Shown: positions 1 to 10,670, counted from the first letter of the stretch. The stretch: 64,000 bases of DNA from Actinokineospora inagensis DSM 44258 (GCF_000482865.1 NZ_AXWW01000015.1:16732-80731), one strand, 5' to 3'. Program-made: numbers and translations. The notes: generated from the letters alone by a model not told the origin.

Positions 1-31
1 CCGCGCGCCTCGGGACCCGCCGACACCAACC

Positions 32-179
32 GCCCGTTGTGGTGGAGTTGTTTTGTTTGGGGGGAGCGGTGGCCTAAGCCGGCCGGCGGGTAAGGCCACG
101 CTTTCCAGTGGCCCCGCCTTTTAGCCTTACCCAGGCTACCGCTAGGGGCCCCAAACAAAACAACTTCACCACAACGGGC
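32..179. repeat. Long imperfect palindrome (MITE-like hairpin)
   Basis: The outer arms 32-62 and 149-179 are 31 bp long and complementary with one mismatch. Inner arms continue the symmetry: 65-75 with 134-144, 88-96 with 124-132, and a short ggccac/gtggcc pair near 95-114, so the whole 148 bp can fold into one hairpin. The outer arm is rich in T (left) and A (right), unlike the surrounding DNA. No transposase or clear target-site duplication is visible. It may be a non-autonomous element, a cruciform or a strong terminator. The DNA before it (1-31) and after it up to 322 holds no gene I can support. Confidence 0.75.
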
Positions 180-322
180 ACCCCAGCTTTAATCTGGCGC
201 CCAAGCGCCGGCGTCGCCGAAGGCGACCAGGCCGAACCCCGAGGCGAAGCCGAGGCCCAGAGCCCCATCAAACGCAAATCGCGCCCCCAGCCCAAGCCAG
301 AGACGCGATTCGCAGCAACACC

Positions 323-1258
323 TCACCCTATCGGCAACTCAGCCCGCACATCATCCCCATGATGAGTCAACGTAGCCCCACAAGTCCGCAACGCACCCAA
401 CGCCGCCGAGTTCCCCGACGCCGTATCCGCCACTATCGTCCGAACCCCCACCGCCGCAGCCTCAGCAACCAGAGCCCGCAAAGCGGCAGTCCCAATCCCC
501 TTCCCCCGCGCCGACCGCCCCAACCACATCCCGGTCTCCGCCTCATCCTGAGAAACCCGCGCCATCCGAATCATCCCAGTCAGACTGCCTTCAGCTTCCA
601 CCGCATACATCACAGTCCCATTGGCCCCTTCAAAGTGCGACCGATGGAACTCACGAAAGGCGTTCTCCGCCGCAGGTGTCCACGTAATCGTCGCCTCCTG
701 CACCGGCATCACATCCACCGGCCGCGCCTCATGCACAGCCACCGTCAGCAACCGCTCCGTAGTGGCCTCATCCAGCGGTAACAACCGAACCACCGGCTTG
801 CTCGGCTTGTCCGCTCGCACCACGTCGTGCATGCGTTCCAGGAAGCGGCGGGCGACCGCCAGCTCGCCCCCGTCGAACTCGCGCATGGCGTCGACCATGT
901 CGGTGATGATGCCGCCGTAGAAGGACCAGCCGAGGCGCACGGCCTCGTCCTGCACCGTCAGCAGCACCCGTCTGCGGTCCCTGTTGTCCCGGGTCCGGCG
1001 CACGTACCCGGCGCGGACCAGGCGGTCGACCAGCGCGGTGACCGAGGCGGAGTTGAGCGCCAGCTTGCCGCTGAGCCAACCCGGTGTCGCCGGGATCTCC
1101 TCGCGCCGCGCGTCCAGCAGGTGGATCAGCGCGCGCAGATCGGTCGGGTGCAGGCCGTTGGCAGCGGCGAACTCCGAGCCCATCAGGTCGAGCCTGCCGG
1201 TGATCCGGCGCAGCAGGTGTACCAGCTCCAGTCCCGCGTCCCCGTCGTCCACGTCCAC
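323..1258 (-). CDS. MarR-GNAT fusion regulator/acetyltransferase
   Basis: A 311-residue protein with an N-terminal MarR winged helix-turn-helix (about residues 1-145) followed by a GNAT acetyltransferase fold (about 160-311). The GNAT acetyl-CoA loop is visible as GRSARGKGIGTAAL. Bifunctional MarR/GNAT proteins are a known family in bacteria; their targets are usually unknown. I chose the GTG at 1258 because GGAGG sits six bases upstream and the longer frame adds about 50 residues without domain similarity. It stands alone between the terminal palindrome and the chitinase, so its partner gene is not apparent. The domain call is strong; the ligand and the acetylated substrate cannot be read from sequence. 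Confidence 0.88.
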   Translation of the reverse strand: MDVDDGDAGLELVHLLRRITGRLDLMGSEFAAANGLHPTDLRALIHLLDARREEIPATPGWLSGKLALNSASVTALVDRLVRAGYVRRTRDNRDRRRVLLTVQDEAVRLGWSFYGGIITDMVDAMREFDGGELAVARRFLERMHDVVRADKPSKPVVRLLPLDEATTERLLTVAVHEARPVDVMPVQEATITWTPAAENAFREFHRSHFEGANGTVMYAVEAEGSLTGMIRMARVSQDEAETGMWLGRSARGKGIGTAALRALVAEAAAVGVRTIVADTASGNSAALGALRTCGATLTHHGDDVRAELPIG

Positions 1259-1436
1259 GTGGCACCTCCGCGTGAGCACTCCGCCCAGTACCGAGTGGAC
1301 GGCAGTGAGATGAAGAGAGATGAAGTCCGTTCGGTCTACACCGGGAGGCTTTCCCGGGCTTGGCGGCAACGGGCTGAGCGGCTGCCCGGGGTTGACCCGG
1401 GCAGCCGCCCACATCCGGCCCGTCCCAGCCGGAGAT

Positions 1437-3074
<1,638 letters not shown>

Positions 3075-3113
3075 TTGTTCACCTCGAAGGGGAGCAGGGA
3101 TAACAGTGTCTAC

Positions 3114-3129
3114 CGTGGTCCAGACCAAT
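3114..3129. promoter_or_regulatory. DasR operator (dre), chitinase promoter, site 1
   Basis: The 12-bp core TGGTCCAGACCA (3116-3127) differs by one base from the known dre core TGGTCTAGACCA. It lies about 40 bp upstream of the chitinase start. Confidence 0.85.
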
Positions 3130-3138
3130 TATTCGGGA

Positions 3139-3154
3139 CAAGGTCTAGACCAAT
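3139..3154. promoter_or_regulatory. DasR operator (dre), site 2
   Basis: The core AGGTCTAGACCA (3141-3152) has the central TCTAGA of consensus dre and lies exactly 25 bp from the first site. The pair lies between chiA-type gene and dasD-like gene, both of which run leftward, and upstream only of the chitinase. Confidence 0.85.
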
Positions 3155-3226
3155 AGTCTCACTCGGACGGACTAATCGTGTCAATCGAGTGGACCGCACT
3201 GGTGCGCGTGGGACTACGCGCGGTCA

Positions 3227-4735
3227 CTAATTCGTCAGGCCGGTGGGGTCGGTATGTCTGAGTCGCCCGGAAACCGCCGAACCGGCGATCACCTCGGCGG
3301 CGGCACGCAGGCTCGCCCACGAACCGCCGAAGGTGTCGATCCGGCCCAGCGTGCCCAGTTCGGGCCCCGGTGCGCCGGTCTCGACCTGCACGACCGAGGC
3401 CGCGGCCCGGACCAGGCCGCTGACCAGGTCGAGCACCGCCGGGTGCCGGTGGGCGTCCCGGGTGGCCACCACGACCTCGCGCCCGTGCGCCCGCTCCAGC
3501 AGGTCGCCCGGCTCGGCCGCGGTCACCCGCACCGCCGTGGACCCCGGCAGCAGCTCCGCCACGTGCGGGCCCAGGCCCCACGGGACGTTGCCCGCCGCGA
3601 TGGTCGGTTCCACCACGACGTCGACCACCAGCGGTCGGTCGGACAGCGCGGGCAGGTGGGTGGTCCGCAGCGCCTTGCGCGCCACGGTCATCCCCAGCTC
3701 GACCTCGTCCCTGGTCACCAGGGTGCCGGTGCCCAGGCTGCTCAGCGACCTGGTCCGCTCGGCGGCCTCGGCGAGCCGTTCCTCGGTGAGCGTGCCCGCC
3801 TCGACCGCGGCCACGATCCGGTCGATCACCGCCGAGATCGCGTCGGCGTCGGAGATCTCGCCGCCGACGCACAGCGCGTCCGCACCCGCCCTCAGGGCGC
3901 GGACCGAGGCGTCGGCGAGCCCGGCGGCGTTGCCCAGGTGCCCGGCGACCGCCCCCATCTCCAGCGCGTCGGTGACGACCGCGCCGGTGAAGCCCAACTG
4001 CCCGCGCAGCACCTCCTGGATGGCGGTGGCGTTGACCGTGGCGGGGTCGTCGCCCCAGCGCGGCACCACCAGGTGCCCGGTCATCACCGACCGGGTGCCC
4101 GCGGCGATGGCGGCCCGGAACGGCACCAGTTCCATCGCGTCGAGCTCCTCCGGTGTGCGGGGCAGCACCGGGAGGGTGAAGTGCGAGTCGGAGGTGGCCG
4201 CCCCGTGCCCGGGGAAGTGCTTGGCGCAGGTCGCCACGCCCGCGCTCTGCATGCCGCGGATGTAGGCGCCCACGTGCGCGGCCACCGCGTACGGGTCGGA
4301 GCCGAAGGCGCGCACGCCGATGATCGGGTCGTCCAGGGTGAGCGTCAGGTCCGCGCACGGCGCGAGGTCCAGGGTGACCCCGCAGGCGGCGAGCCGGGCG
4401 CCCAGCGCGGCGCCGACGTCGGCGGTGAGGCCGAGGTCGCCCGCCGCGCCGAGCGCCAGCGGTCCGGGCAGCCTGGAGCCGGTGGCGACGTCGAGCCTGG
4501 TGACGTCGCCGCCTTCCTCGTCGATGCCGACCACCACGTCGTCGCGTTCGGCGCGCAGTTGCGCGGTCAACGCGGCGACCTGCTCGTCGTCGACGATGTT
4601 GCGCCCGAACAGCACCACCCCGCCCAGCCCGGCGGCGAGCCGGGCGCGGACCCAGTCCGGGGCGGTGGTGCCGGTGAAACCGGGCAGCAGCACCGCCTCG
4701 GCCAGTGCGCGCAGACGGGAGTTCGCCTCGGCCAT
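3227..4735 (-). CDS. dasD: GH3 beta-N-acetylglucosaminidase (DasD/NagZ-like)
   Basis: A 502-residue cytoplasmic glycosidase (no signal peptide) of family GH3. The NagZ-type signature KHFPGHG followed by SDSH is present at residues 172-185, supplying the His/Asp acid-base dyad, and the nucleophile is Asp256 in VVTDALEMG. Such enzymes split imported chitobiose and other GlcNAc oligomers to GlcNAc. The start at 4735 forms an ATGA overlap with the dasC stop, so it is the last gene of a dasABCD operon, the order known from Streptomyces. A role in muropeptide recycling is also possible for this family, but position points to chitin. Confidence 0.9.
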   Translation of the reverse strand: MAEANSRLRALAEAVLLPGFTGTTAPDWVRARLAAGLGGVVLFGRNIVDDEQVAALTAQLRAERDDVVVGIDEEGGDVTRLDVATGSRLPGPLALGAAGDLGLTADVGAALGARLAACGVTLDLAPCADLTLTLDDPIIGVRAFGSDPYAVAAHVGAYIRGMQSAGVATCAKHFPGHGAATSDSHFTLPVLPRTPEELDAMELVPFRAAIAAGTRSVMTGHLVVPRWGDDPATVNATAIQEVLRGQLGFTGAVVTDALEMGAVAGHLGNAAGLADASVRALRAGADALCVGGEISDADAISAVIDRIVAAVEAGTLTEERLAEAAERTRSLSSLGTGTLVTRDEVELGMTVARKALRTTHLPALSDRPLVVDVVVEPTIAAGNVPWGLGPHVAELLPGSTAVRVTAAEPGDLLERAHGREVVVATRDAHRHPAVLDLVSGLVRAAASVVQVETGAPGPELGTLGRIDTFGGSWASLRAAAEVIAGSAVSGRLRHTDPTGLTN

Positions 4736-5568
4736 CAGCCCTTCACCGCCCCGGCGGTCGCGCCGGAGACCAGCTTGCGCTGGACCAGCAGGAAGAAGAT
4801 CAGCGCGGGAATCGCGTAGATCACCGAGGCGGCCATGATGCCGCCCCAGTCGGTGCCGAACGCGGTCTTGAACGACGAGAGCCACACCGGCAGCGTCTGC
4901 TTGTCCTTCTCGCGCATGAACACCAGGGCGTAGAGGAACTCGTTCCACGCGGTGATGAAGCTGAACACCGAGGTCGCCACCAGGCCGGGGCCCAGCAGCG
5001 GGAAGGTGATCCGGCGGAACACCCCCCAGCGTCCACAGCCGTCGACCATCCCGGCCTCCTCCAGCTCAACCGGGATGCCCTTGACGAAGCCGCGCAGCGT
5101 CCACACGGTGAACGGCAGCGTGAAGGCCACGTAGACCAGGCCGAGGCCGAGCAGCGAGTTGAGCAGGTCGGCGTCGCGCATGATCAGGTACATCGGCACG
5201 AACAGCGCCTCCAGCGGCGCCATCTGGGCGACGAGCACCAGCAGGATGAAGCCCTTGCGGCCGCGGAAGCGCAGCCGGGCCAGCGGCACCGCGGCCAGCA
5301 TGCCCGCGAGCAGCGCGCAGGCGACCGCGCCGAGGGTCACGACGAGGCTGTTGGTGAGGAAGGTGCCGAAGTCGGGCTTGGTGATGGCGTTGGTGAAGTT
5401 CTTCAGCGTCGCCGACAGCGGGATCAGGTCGTAGTCCGGGGACAGGATCTGCGCCGGTGTCTTCAGGGCGGTGGTGAACATCCAGTACACCGGGAACACG
5501 AAGACCGCGGCGACCAGCAGCCCGAAGACCGTGAGCACCACCCGCTGGGCGCGGGACTTTCGCAGCAT
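4735..5568 (-). CDS. dasC: ABC transporter permease DasC
   Basis: A 277-residue inner-membrane permease of the MalG type with about six membrane helices. The cytoplasmic loop that docks the ATPase (EAA motif) reads EEAGMVDGCGRWGVF. It pairs with DasB to carry (GlcNAc)2 across the membrane; in Streptomyces the ATPase is the shared MsiK protein encoded elsewhere, and no ATPase gene is present in this window, which fits. It lies three bases downstream of dasB and overlaps the next gene by ATGA. Family assignment is firm; substrate is inferred from the linked DasR, DasA and chitinase. Confidence 0.93.
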   Translation of the reverse strand: MLRKSRAQRVVLTVFGLLVAAVFVFPVYWMFTTALKTPAQILSPDYDLIPLSATLKNFTNAITKPDFGTFLTNSLVVTLGAVACALLAGMLAAVPLARLRFRGRKGFILLVLVAQMAPLEALFVPMYLIMRDADLLNSLLGLGLVYVAFTLPFTVWTLRGFVKGIPVELEEAGMVDGCGRWGVFRRITFPLLGPGLVATSVFSFITAWNEFLYALVFMREKDKQTLPVWLSSFKTAFGTDWGGIMAASVIYAIPALIFFLLVQRKLVSGATAGAVKG

Positions 5569-5571
5569 GGC

Positions 5572-6552
5572 TCAGAGCTCCGTTTCCGGTGAGCGGACCA
5601 GCAGCCGGACGTACCGCCAGGTCACCGCGACCAGGATGACCAGCATCAGCACCGCGACCGCGGCCGAGACGCCGAAGTGGCTGCCCGCGATGCCCTTGAG
5701 GTAGAGCAGCACCGGCAGGGTCGTGCTCTTGCCGTCCGGGCCGCCTTGGCGGATCGCCCAGACCTGGGTGAACGCCCGGAAGTCCCACAGCACGGACAGG
5801 AACGTGGTCAGCATCAGCAGCGGGCGCACCGAGGGCCAACTGACCGCGCGGAACGCGGACCAGCCGTTGGCGCCGTCGATGGCGGCGGCCTCGTAGAGGT
5901 CCTTCGGCGTGCCGATGAGCCCGGCGTAGAGGGTGAACGCGATGAACGGCACCGCCTGCCACACGATCAGGATGCCGATGACGGTCAGCGTGCTGGTGCC
6001 GGTGCTGAACCAGGAGTAGCCCTGGTAGGAGTCGAAGCCCAGCTTGACCAGGGTCTTGTTGAGGATCCCGTAGTTCTGGTCGAACATCCACTGGAAGATC
6101 GTGGTGGTCGCCACGATCGGGGTGGCCCAGGCCAGCACCAGGCAGACCTGCAGCACCACCCGCACCCACCCGGCGAGGTGGCGCATCAGCACGGCGATGC
6201 CCAGGCCGATCAGCAGCGTCGAGGCGACCAGGACGACGGTGAAGACGGCGGTGCGCAGGCTGATGACCCAGAAGTCCGGGTCGGTCAGCACGTTCTTGTA
6301 GTTGTCGAAGCCGACCCACTTGACCTCGCCGCGCACCAGTTCGCCGAGGTCGAGCTTGCGGAAGCTGATGAACAGCACCTGCACCGCGGGCCAGCACAGC
6401 AGCGCCAGCATCACCAGCACGGCGGGGCCCAGCATCAGGTAGGGGGTGGCCAGGTCGGACAGGGAGCGACGGGCCCGGCGCCGGACGCCGGGCCGCGCGG
6501 CCGGCGGGGGAGTCCCCGCCGACCGCGCGGTGTCCACGGTTGAGGTCATCAT
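5572..6552 (-). CDS. dasB: ABC transporter permease DasB
   Basis: A 326-residue permease of the MalF type. A basic N-terminal tail (residues 1-35) is followed by about six membrane helices, and the EAA loop reads EAAAIDGANGWSAF. It forms the heterodimeric channel with DasC. Start ATG at 6552 follows AGGGA and lies six bases after the dasA stop; a second in-frame ATG directly follows and could also be used. Gene order dasA-dasB-dasC-dasD matches the Streptomyces chitobiose uptake operon. Confidence 0.93.
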   Translation of the reverse strand: MMTSTVDTARSAGTPPPAARPGVRRRARRSLSDLATPYLMLGPAVLVMLALLCWPAVQVLFISFRKLDLGELVRGEVKWVGFDNYKNVLTDPDFWVISLRTAVFTVVLVASTLLIGLGIAVLMRHLAGWVRVVLQVCLVLAWATPIVATTTIFQWMFDQNYGILNKTLVKLGFDSYQGYSWFSTGTSTLTVIGILIVWQAVPFIAFTLYAGLIGTPKDLYEAAAIDGANGWSAFRAVSWPSVRPLLMLTTFLSVLWDFRAFTQVWAIRQGGPDGKSTTLPVLLYLKGIAGSHFGVSAAVAVLMLVILVAVTWRYVRLLVRSPETEL

Positions 6553-6558
6553 GTCCCT

Positions 6559-7860
6559 CTAGCTGGAGAACGCCTTGTTCAGCGCGTCGTCAGCGTCCTT
6601 GGTGGCCTGCTCGAAGGTCTTCGCCCCGGTCAGGTAGGCGGTCAGCATGTCCTTGATCGGGTTCTGACCGGCCTCGATGGTGGCCCAGCCCGGGGTGGCC
6701 GGGGTGGACTTGCCGTTGGGGGAGGCCTTGGCCATGGCCGCGTTCACCGGGTCCGCCTGCAGCGCGCTGACGTCCTTGGAGGTGCCCGGGATCATGCCCG
6801 CCTTGGCGAACTGGGCCTGGTACTTGTCGCTGGTGATCAGCTTCAGGTACTCGCGGGCCAGGTCCTTGTTCTTGCTGTTGCCCGGGATGGCCAGGTCCGA
6901 ACCGCCCTGGAAGACCGGCGCGGTCTGCCCGGCGGTCTTCGACGGGATCGGGAAGCCCGAGGTCTTGTCCTTGATGGTGGGGTCGGACTTGGCCGCGGTG
7001 GCGACCTCCCACGGCAGCGCGACCATCATCGCGACCTTGCCCTGGCCGAAGATGCCCGCCTGCTCCGGGGTCTGCTCGTCGGCGTCCTTGGGCGCCTTGG
7101 TGCCGGAGACGTCCACGAGCTGCTTGTAGAAGTCCAGCGCCGCCTTGACCTCGGGGGTCTCCAGCGAGCCGGTGAACTTCTTGCCGTCCTGCTTGGCGAT
7201 GTCGCCGCCCTCGTCGTAGATGAACGACAGCAGGGTGTACCAGTTCTGGCCGGGCAGGTAGAGGGCCTGGAAGTTCGGGTCGCTGCCGAACTTGGCCTTC
7301 AGCTTGCCGATCGCGTCGAGCCACTCCTGCCGCGAGGTCGGGGGGGCGGTGATGCCCGCCTGCTCGAACAGGTCCTTGCGGTAGAGGATCTCGCGGTTGG
7401 CCGCGTAGAACGGCACGGCGTACTGCTTGCCGTCCCACTGGCCGGAGGCCTTGAGGCTGGCCAGCCAGTTGGCGCCGTTGAAGTCGTTGACGTTGGCGGT
7501 GACGTCCTCGAGCACGCCGTCACTGGCGAACTTCGGCGCCTGGGTGTTGCCGATCTCGATGACATCCGGCGGGTTGTTGCTGGCCAGCGCGGTGGTGAGC
7601 TTGTCCTGGATGCCGTTCCACTGCTGGATCTCGTACTTGACGGTGACGTCCTTGTGCGAGTCCTGGAACTCCTTGTTCAGCTCGTCGGTCAGCGTGGTGG
7701 GCGCCGAGCCGTTCATCAGCCACACGGTGATGGTGCGCGGGCCGGCGGGCGGTGCCGTCGTGGTGCCGCTGGAGCTGGAGCTGCTCCCGGACCCGGCACA
7801 CCCCGCGACCGTCAGGGCGACCGCGACCCCTCCGATCAAAGCCTTCGACCAAACTCTCAC
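6559..7860 (-). CDS. dasA: Chitobiose-type sugar-binding lipoprotein DasA
   Basis: A 433-residue extracellular solute-binding protein of the family-1 type. The N-terminus has a lipoprotein signal peptide ending in the lipobox LTVAGC, with Cys21 the lipid-anchored residue, followed by a Ser-rich spacer. The rest is the two-lobed binding domain. It captures chitin oligomers, chiefly (GlcNAc)2, for DasBC. The start is GTG 7860, preceded by GGAAGGA about ten bases away. A dre operator lies about 60 bp upstream, so this operon is expected to be repressed by DasR and relieved by phosphorylated GlcN/GlcNAc, as known for Streptomyces. Confidence 0.92.
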   Translation of the reverse strand: MRVWSKALIGGVAVALTVAGCAGSGSSSSSSGTTTAPPAGPRTITVWLMNGSAPTTLTDELNKEFQDSHKDVTVKYEIQQWNGIQDKLTTALASNNPPDVIEIGNTQAPKFASDGVLEDVTANVNDFNGANWLASLKASGQWDGKQYAVPFYAANREILYRKDLFEQAGITAPPTSRQEWLDAIGKLKAKFGSDPNFQALYLPGQNWYTLLSFIYDEGGDIAKQDGKKFTGSLETPEVKAALDFYKQLVDVSGTKAPKDADEQTPEQAGIFGQGKVAMMVALPWEVATAAKSDPTIKDKTSGFPIPSKTAGQTAPVFQGGSDLAIPGNSKNKDLAREYLKLITSDKYQAQFAKAGMIPGTSKDVSALQADPVNAAMAKASPNGKSTPATPGWATIEAGQNPIKDMLTAYLTGAKTFEQATKDADDALNKAFSS

Positions 7861-7917
7861 AGTGATGCATTCCTTCCGGACGCTGCTCCCCCCGGCACGA
7901 GGGGAGCGAAGGACTTG

Positions 7918-7933
7918 AGTGGTTTAGACCATT
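7918..7933. promoter_or_regulatory. DasR operator (dre) in the dasA-dasR intergenic region
   Basis: AGTGGTTTAGACCATT matches the dre consensus at all but two positions. A second half-site, AGTGGTC, follows at 7942-7948. The pair sits between the divergent dasA and dasR starts, so it can control both. Confidence 0.85.
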
Positions 7934-8043
7934 GCGATTAGAGTGGTCCGTACTTCTCGGGCTTGTCAAGATAAATGCTTAAACGTGACATCAGATGTCC
8001 GTCTCGACGCGGGTCGCCGACGCATGGGCGAGCAAGGAACAAC

Positions 8044-8841
8044 ATGGGTGAGAACCTGCCCGGCGATGCCGTGGAAAACGGCAAAAAATCGCCTCGAACA
8101 CCGAAGCACTGGGAGCTCAAGGAGCGGCTCGCCGAGCTGCTGCGCGCCGTCTCCCCCGGCGGCTCGCTGCCCGGGGAGCGAGCCCTGGCCAGCGAGTTCG
8201 GCGTGTCCCGCACGACCGTGCGCAAAGCGCTCGCCGAGCTGACCGCGGAGGGCAGGCTGACCAGGGTGCACGGCAGCGGCACCTTCGCGGGCGAGGGCAA
8301 GCTGACCCAGCGGCTGCAACTGTCCTCCTACACCGAGGACATGCGCTCGCACGGCCGCAGACCGACGTCGTCCCTGCTCGACGCCCGGATAGGGGCCGCC
8401 GACCCCGAGCTGGCCGCCCTGCTGGGCATCCGCTCCGGCGACGACGTGCTGCGGCTGCGCAGGCTCCGCCGGGCCGACGGCGAGCCGATGGCGATCGAGA
8501 CCTCGCGGCTGCCGCTGCCCCGCTTCCCCGGCCTCGACCGCTACGTCGGGGACAGCTCGCTCTACGGCGTGCTCTACGAGCGCTACGGCGTTGAACTGGG
8601 CCACGCGGAGGAGACGATAGAGACCGCGTTGGCCACCCCGGCCGAGGCCGCGCTGCTCGGAAACGAGGCGGGCGCGTTGATGCTGCTGCTCTCCCGCCAT
8701 TCCTTCGACACCGAGGGCAGGCCGGTGGAATGGGTCCGCTCCGTTTACCGGGGCGACCGTTACAAGTTCGTTGCCACCCTCGTCTCGCCGAACGTCGTCC
8801 ACTCGTCGGACGTATCCGGGGAAGGCGGCCGAGAACTCTGA
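8044..8841 (+). CDS. dasR: GntR/HutC-family master regulator DasR
   Basis: A 265-residue GntR regulator. Residues about 20-85 form the winged helix (SRTTVRKALAEL recognition region), and 90-255 the HutC-type UTRA effector domain. Long stretches agree with Streptomyces DasR as I remember it: SYTEDMR, GEPMAIET, EETIETALATP, and SRHS followed by GRPVEWVRSVYRGDRYKF. DasR binds dre sites and represses chitin and GlcNAc genes; GlcN-6-P or related compounds release it. I chose ATG 8044, seven bases after AAGGA, over an upstream ATG with no binding site. It is divergent from dasABCD. Members outside Streptomyces often keep this arrangement. Confidence 0.95.
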   Translation: MGENLPGDAVENGKKSPRTPKHWELKERLAELLRAVSPGGSLPGERALASEFGVSRTTVRKALAELTAEGRLTRVHGSGTFAGEGKLTQRLQLSSYTEDMRSHGRRPTSSLLDARIGAADPELAALLGIRSGDDVLRLRRLRRADGEPMAIETSRLPLPRFPGLDRYVGDSSLYGVLYERYGVELGHAEETIETALATPAEAALLGNEAGALMLLLSRHSFDTEGRPVEWVRSVYRGDRYKFVATLVSPNVVHSSDVSGEGGREL

Positions 8842-8849
8842 GCGCGTTA

Positions 8850-8877
8850 TCCGGTCCGGTCGGCGAACCGGACCGGA
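8850..8877. terminator. Terminator between dasR and hexosaminidase
   Basis: An 11-bp perfect stem (8850-8860 with 8867-8877, TCCGGTCCGGT) and six-base loop directly follow the dasR stop. It separates two converging genes and can serve both. Confidence 0.8.
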
Positions 8878-9023
8878 ATGAATTCCCCGGCCGCGTTCGG
8901 ACCGCGGTCCGCCTGGCTCCTCTCCTGTCCGCCGTGCTGGGTCTGTCCACCGTGCTGGGTCGAGCGGTGGTCGGTAGAGCGGTCGGTCCGGCGTGCCGCG
9001 CGGTGGGGACGGTGCGGCGGCGC

Positions 9024-10559
9024 TCACCGGTCCGCGCGGGGGCGGCCCGGCACGCCGGGTCTGCGCTGCCAGGGCAGCGGACCGGTCAGCGGCCGGTACT
9101 CCACCCCGAGTGCGTCGAGCCGGGGCAGGTGGTGCTCGGCCACGCGGTCCACGAACTCCTCGACGGGACTCGCGTCGTCGGCACCGGTTCCCGGTTCCAG
9201 CCGCGGGCTCCACACCACCTCCGCGAACGCCGCGAGGCGGGGGAAGGCAGCGTAGTCGACCCGGCGCGGATTGTCGAAGTACTCCGACCACAGTTGCGCC
9301 TGCGCGCCGAGCACCCGGTGGTGCGCGTGCTCGGGCAACTCCGCCGGGATGGGCTCGTACGCCCGCACGTCGGCCAGGGTGCGCACGAAGCCGACCGGGA
9401 TCGGCTCGTCCGGGCTGTCGGACTGGCGGTGGTCGAGGTAGACCCGCTGTTCCGGGCACATGACCACATCGTGCCCCCCGACGGCGGCGCGCACACCCGC
9501 TGCCTCGCCCCGCCAGGACGCCACGATCGCGCCCTCCGGCAGGTCACCGGCGTCGATGATCTCGTCCCAGCCCAGCGTGCGTCGCCCGTTCGCGGCGAGG
9601 TGGCGGGCCAGCGTCCGGATGAACCAGCCGTGCAGGTCGTCCGGGGAGTCCAGGTCCAGGTCGCGGACCCGCTCCTTGACCGGGACGCTGTCGTGCCACT
9701 GGGTGGTGGGCACCTCGTCGCCGCCGAGGCAGATGACCTCGGAGTCGAAGATGTCCATGACGTGGTCGAGCACCGCGCGCAGGAAGGTCAGCGTGGTCTC
9801 CGACGGGTCGAGCACGACCTCGCTGACGCCCCAGCCGTGCCAGACGTCGACCTGGTCCCCGGTGACGCCCAGTTCCGGGTAGGCGGCGATGGCGGCCTGG
9901 CTGTGTCCGGGCAGGTCGACCTCGGGGACCACGGTGATGTGCCGGGCCTTGGCGTAGGCGACGATCTCGCGCAGGTCGGCGGTCGGGTAGTAGCCGCCGT
10001 GCGGGCGGTTGTCGTGCGTCGGGTCGCCGTCGGGTTGCCTGCCCACCCAGGTGCCCGCCCGCCAGGCGGCGACCTCGGTGAGCCTGGGGTAGCCGGGGAC
10101 CTCGACCCGCCAGCCCTGGTCGTCGGTCAGGTGCAGGTGCAGCACGTTGAGCTTGTGCGCGGCCATCAGGTCCAGGAACCGCAGTACCGCGGCCTTCGGC
10201 ATGAAGTGCCTGGCCACGTCCAGCAGCACGCCGCGCCAGCCGAACCGCGGGTGGTCCTCGATCTCGCCGCACGGCAGCGTCCACGGGCCGTCGTGGATGT
10301 CGGCGGCGCGGAAGGCGTCCGGGCCGAGCAGTTGGCGCAGGGTCTGGGTGGCGTGGAAGGCGCCTGCCGGATCGTGCGCGACGGCGGTGACCCCGGTGGG
10401 CGAGATGGAAAGTCGGTATCCCCCGGGGTGTGGCACGGCGGTCGGGTCGAGCGCCACTGTGGAGGGGTCGAGCAGCGCCGCGGGCGAGTCCACCGCCAGC
10501 TCTCCCGCCGCCGCCCTGGCCGACACCGGCCGGGGGAGCAGGGTCGCGAAGCCGGTCAT
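9024..10559 (-). CDS. GH20 beta-N-acetylhexosaminidase
   Basis: A 511-residue family GH20 enzyme. The N-terminal ~130 residues are the alpha/beta domain typical of bacterial GH20, and the barrel carries HFMPK, HLHLTDDQGWRVE and the catalytic Asp-Glu pair in CLGGDE. There is no signal peptide, so it acts on imported oligomers, releasing terminal GlcNAc by substrate-assisted catalysis. The start ATG 10559 follows GAAGGGAA. A 17-bp palindrome shared with the IclR-kinase operon overlaps its probable -10 (TAGGTT). In the oxidised-chitin reading of this cluster, it would split GlcNAc-GlcNAc1A into GlcNAc and GlcNAc-aldonic acid. Confidence 0.93.
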   Translation of the reverse strand: MTGFATLLPRPVSARAAAGELAVDSPAALLDPSTVALDPTAVPHPGGYRLSISPTGVTAVAHDPAGAFHATQTLRQLLGPDAFRAADIHDGPWTLPCGEIEDHPRFGWRGVLLDVARHFMPKAAVLRFLDLMAAHKLNVLHLHLTDDQGWRVEVPGYPRLTEVAAWRAGTWVGRQPDGDPTHDNRPHGGYYPTADLREIVAYAKARHITVVPEVDLPGHSQAAIAAYPELGVTGDQVDVWHGWGVSEVVLDPSETTLTFLRAVLDHVMDIFDSEVICLGGDEVPTTQWHDSVPVKERVRDLDLDSPDDLHGWFIRTLARHLAANGRRTLGWDEIIDAGDLPEGAIVASWRGEAAGVRAAVGGHDVVMCPEQRVYLDHRQSDSPDEPIPVGFVRTLADVRAYEPIPAELPEHAHHRVLGAQAQLWSEYFDNPRRVDYAAFPRLAAFAEVVWSPRLEPGTGADDASPVEEFVDRVAEHHLPRLDALGVEYRPLTGPLPWQRRPGVPGRPRADR

Positions 10560-10585
10560 CGGGTCCGTTCCCTTCAATCCACCAG

Positions 10586-10602
10586 GTTGCACAATGTGCA
10601 AC
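10586..10602. promoter_or_regulatory. Palindromic operator GTTGCA-N5-TGCAAC (site 1)
   Basis: GTTGCACAATGTGCAAC is the core of a 21-bp palindrome (10584-10604) that is perfect apart from its central base. It lies 27 bp upstream of the GH20 start and overlaps the likely -10. The same half-sites and spacing recur at 15933-15949. The likely binder is the IclR protein at 16967-17722 (inference). Confidence 0.75.
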
Positions 10603-10670
10603 CTATGTTTCACTGGCGGCAATGCTGTGGATGGTAGGGCGGCCGCTCCGGTGGCACAAGCTCCACCCGG

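Noticed and set aside
1-322. tRNA or small RNA in the opening palindrome
   Set aside because: The fold is one long hairpin without cloverleaf arms or CCA end.
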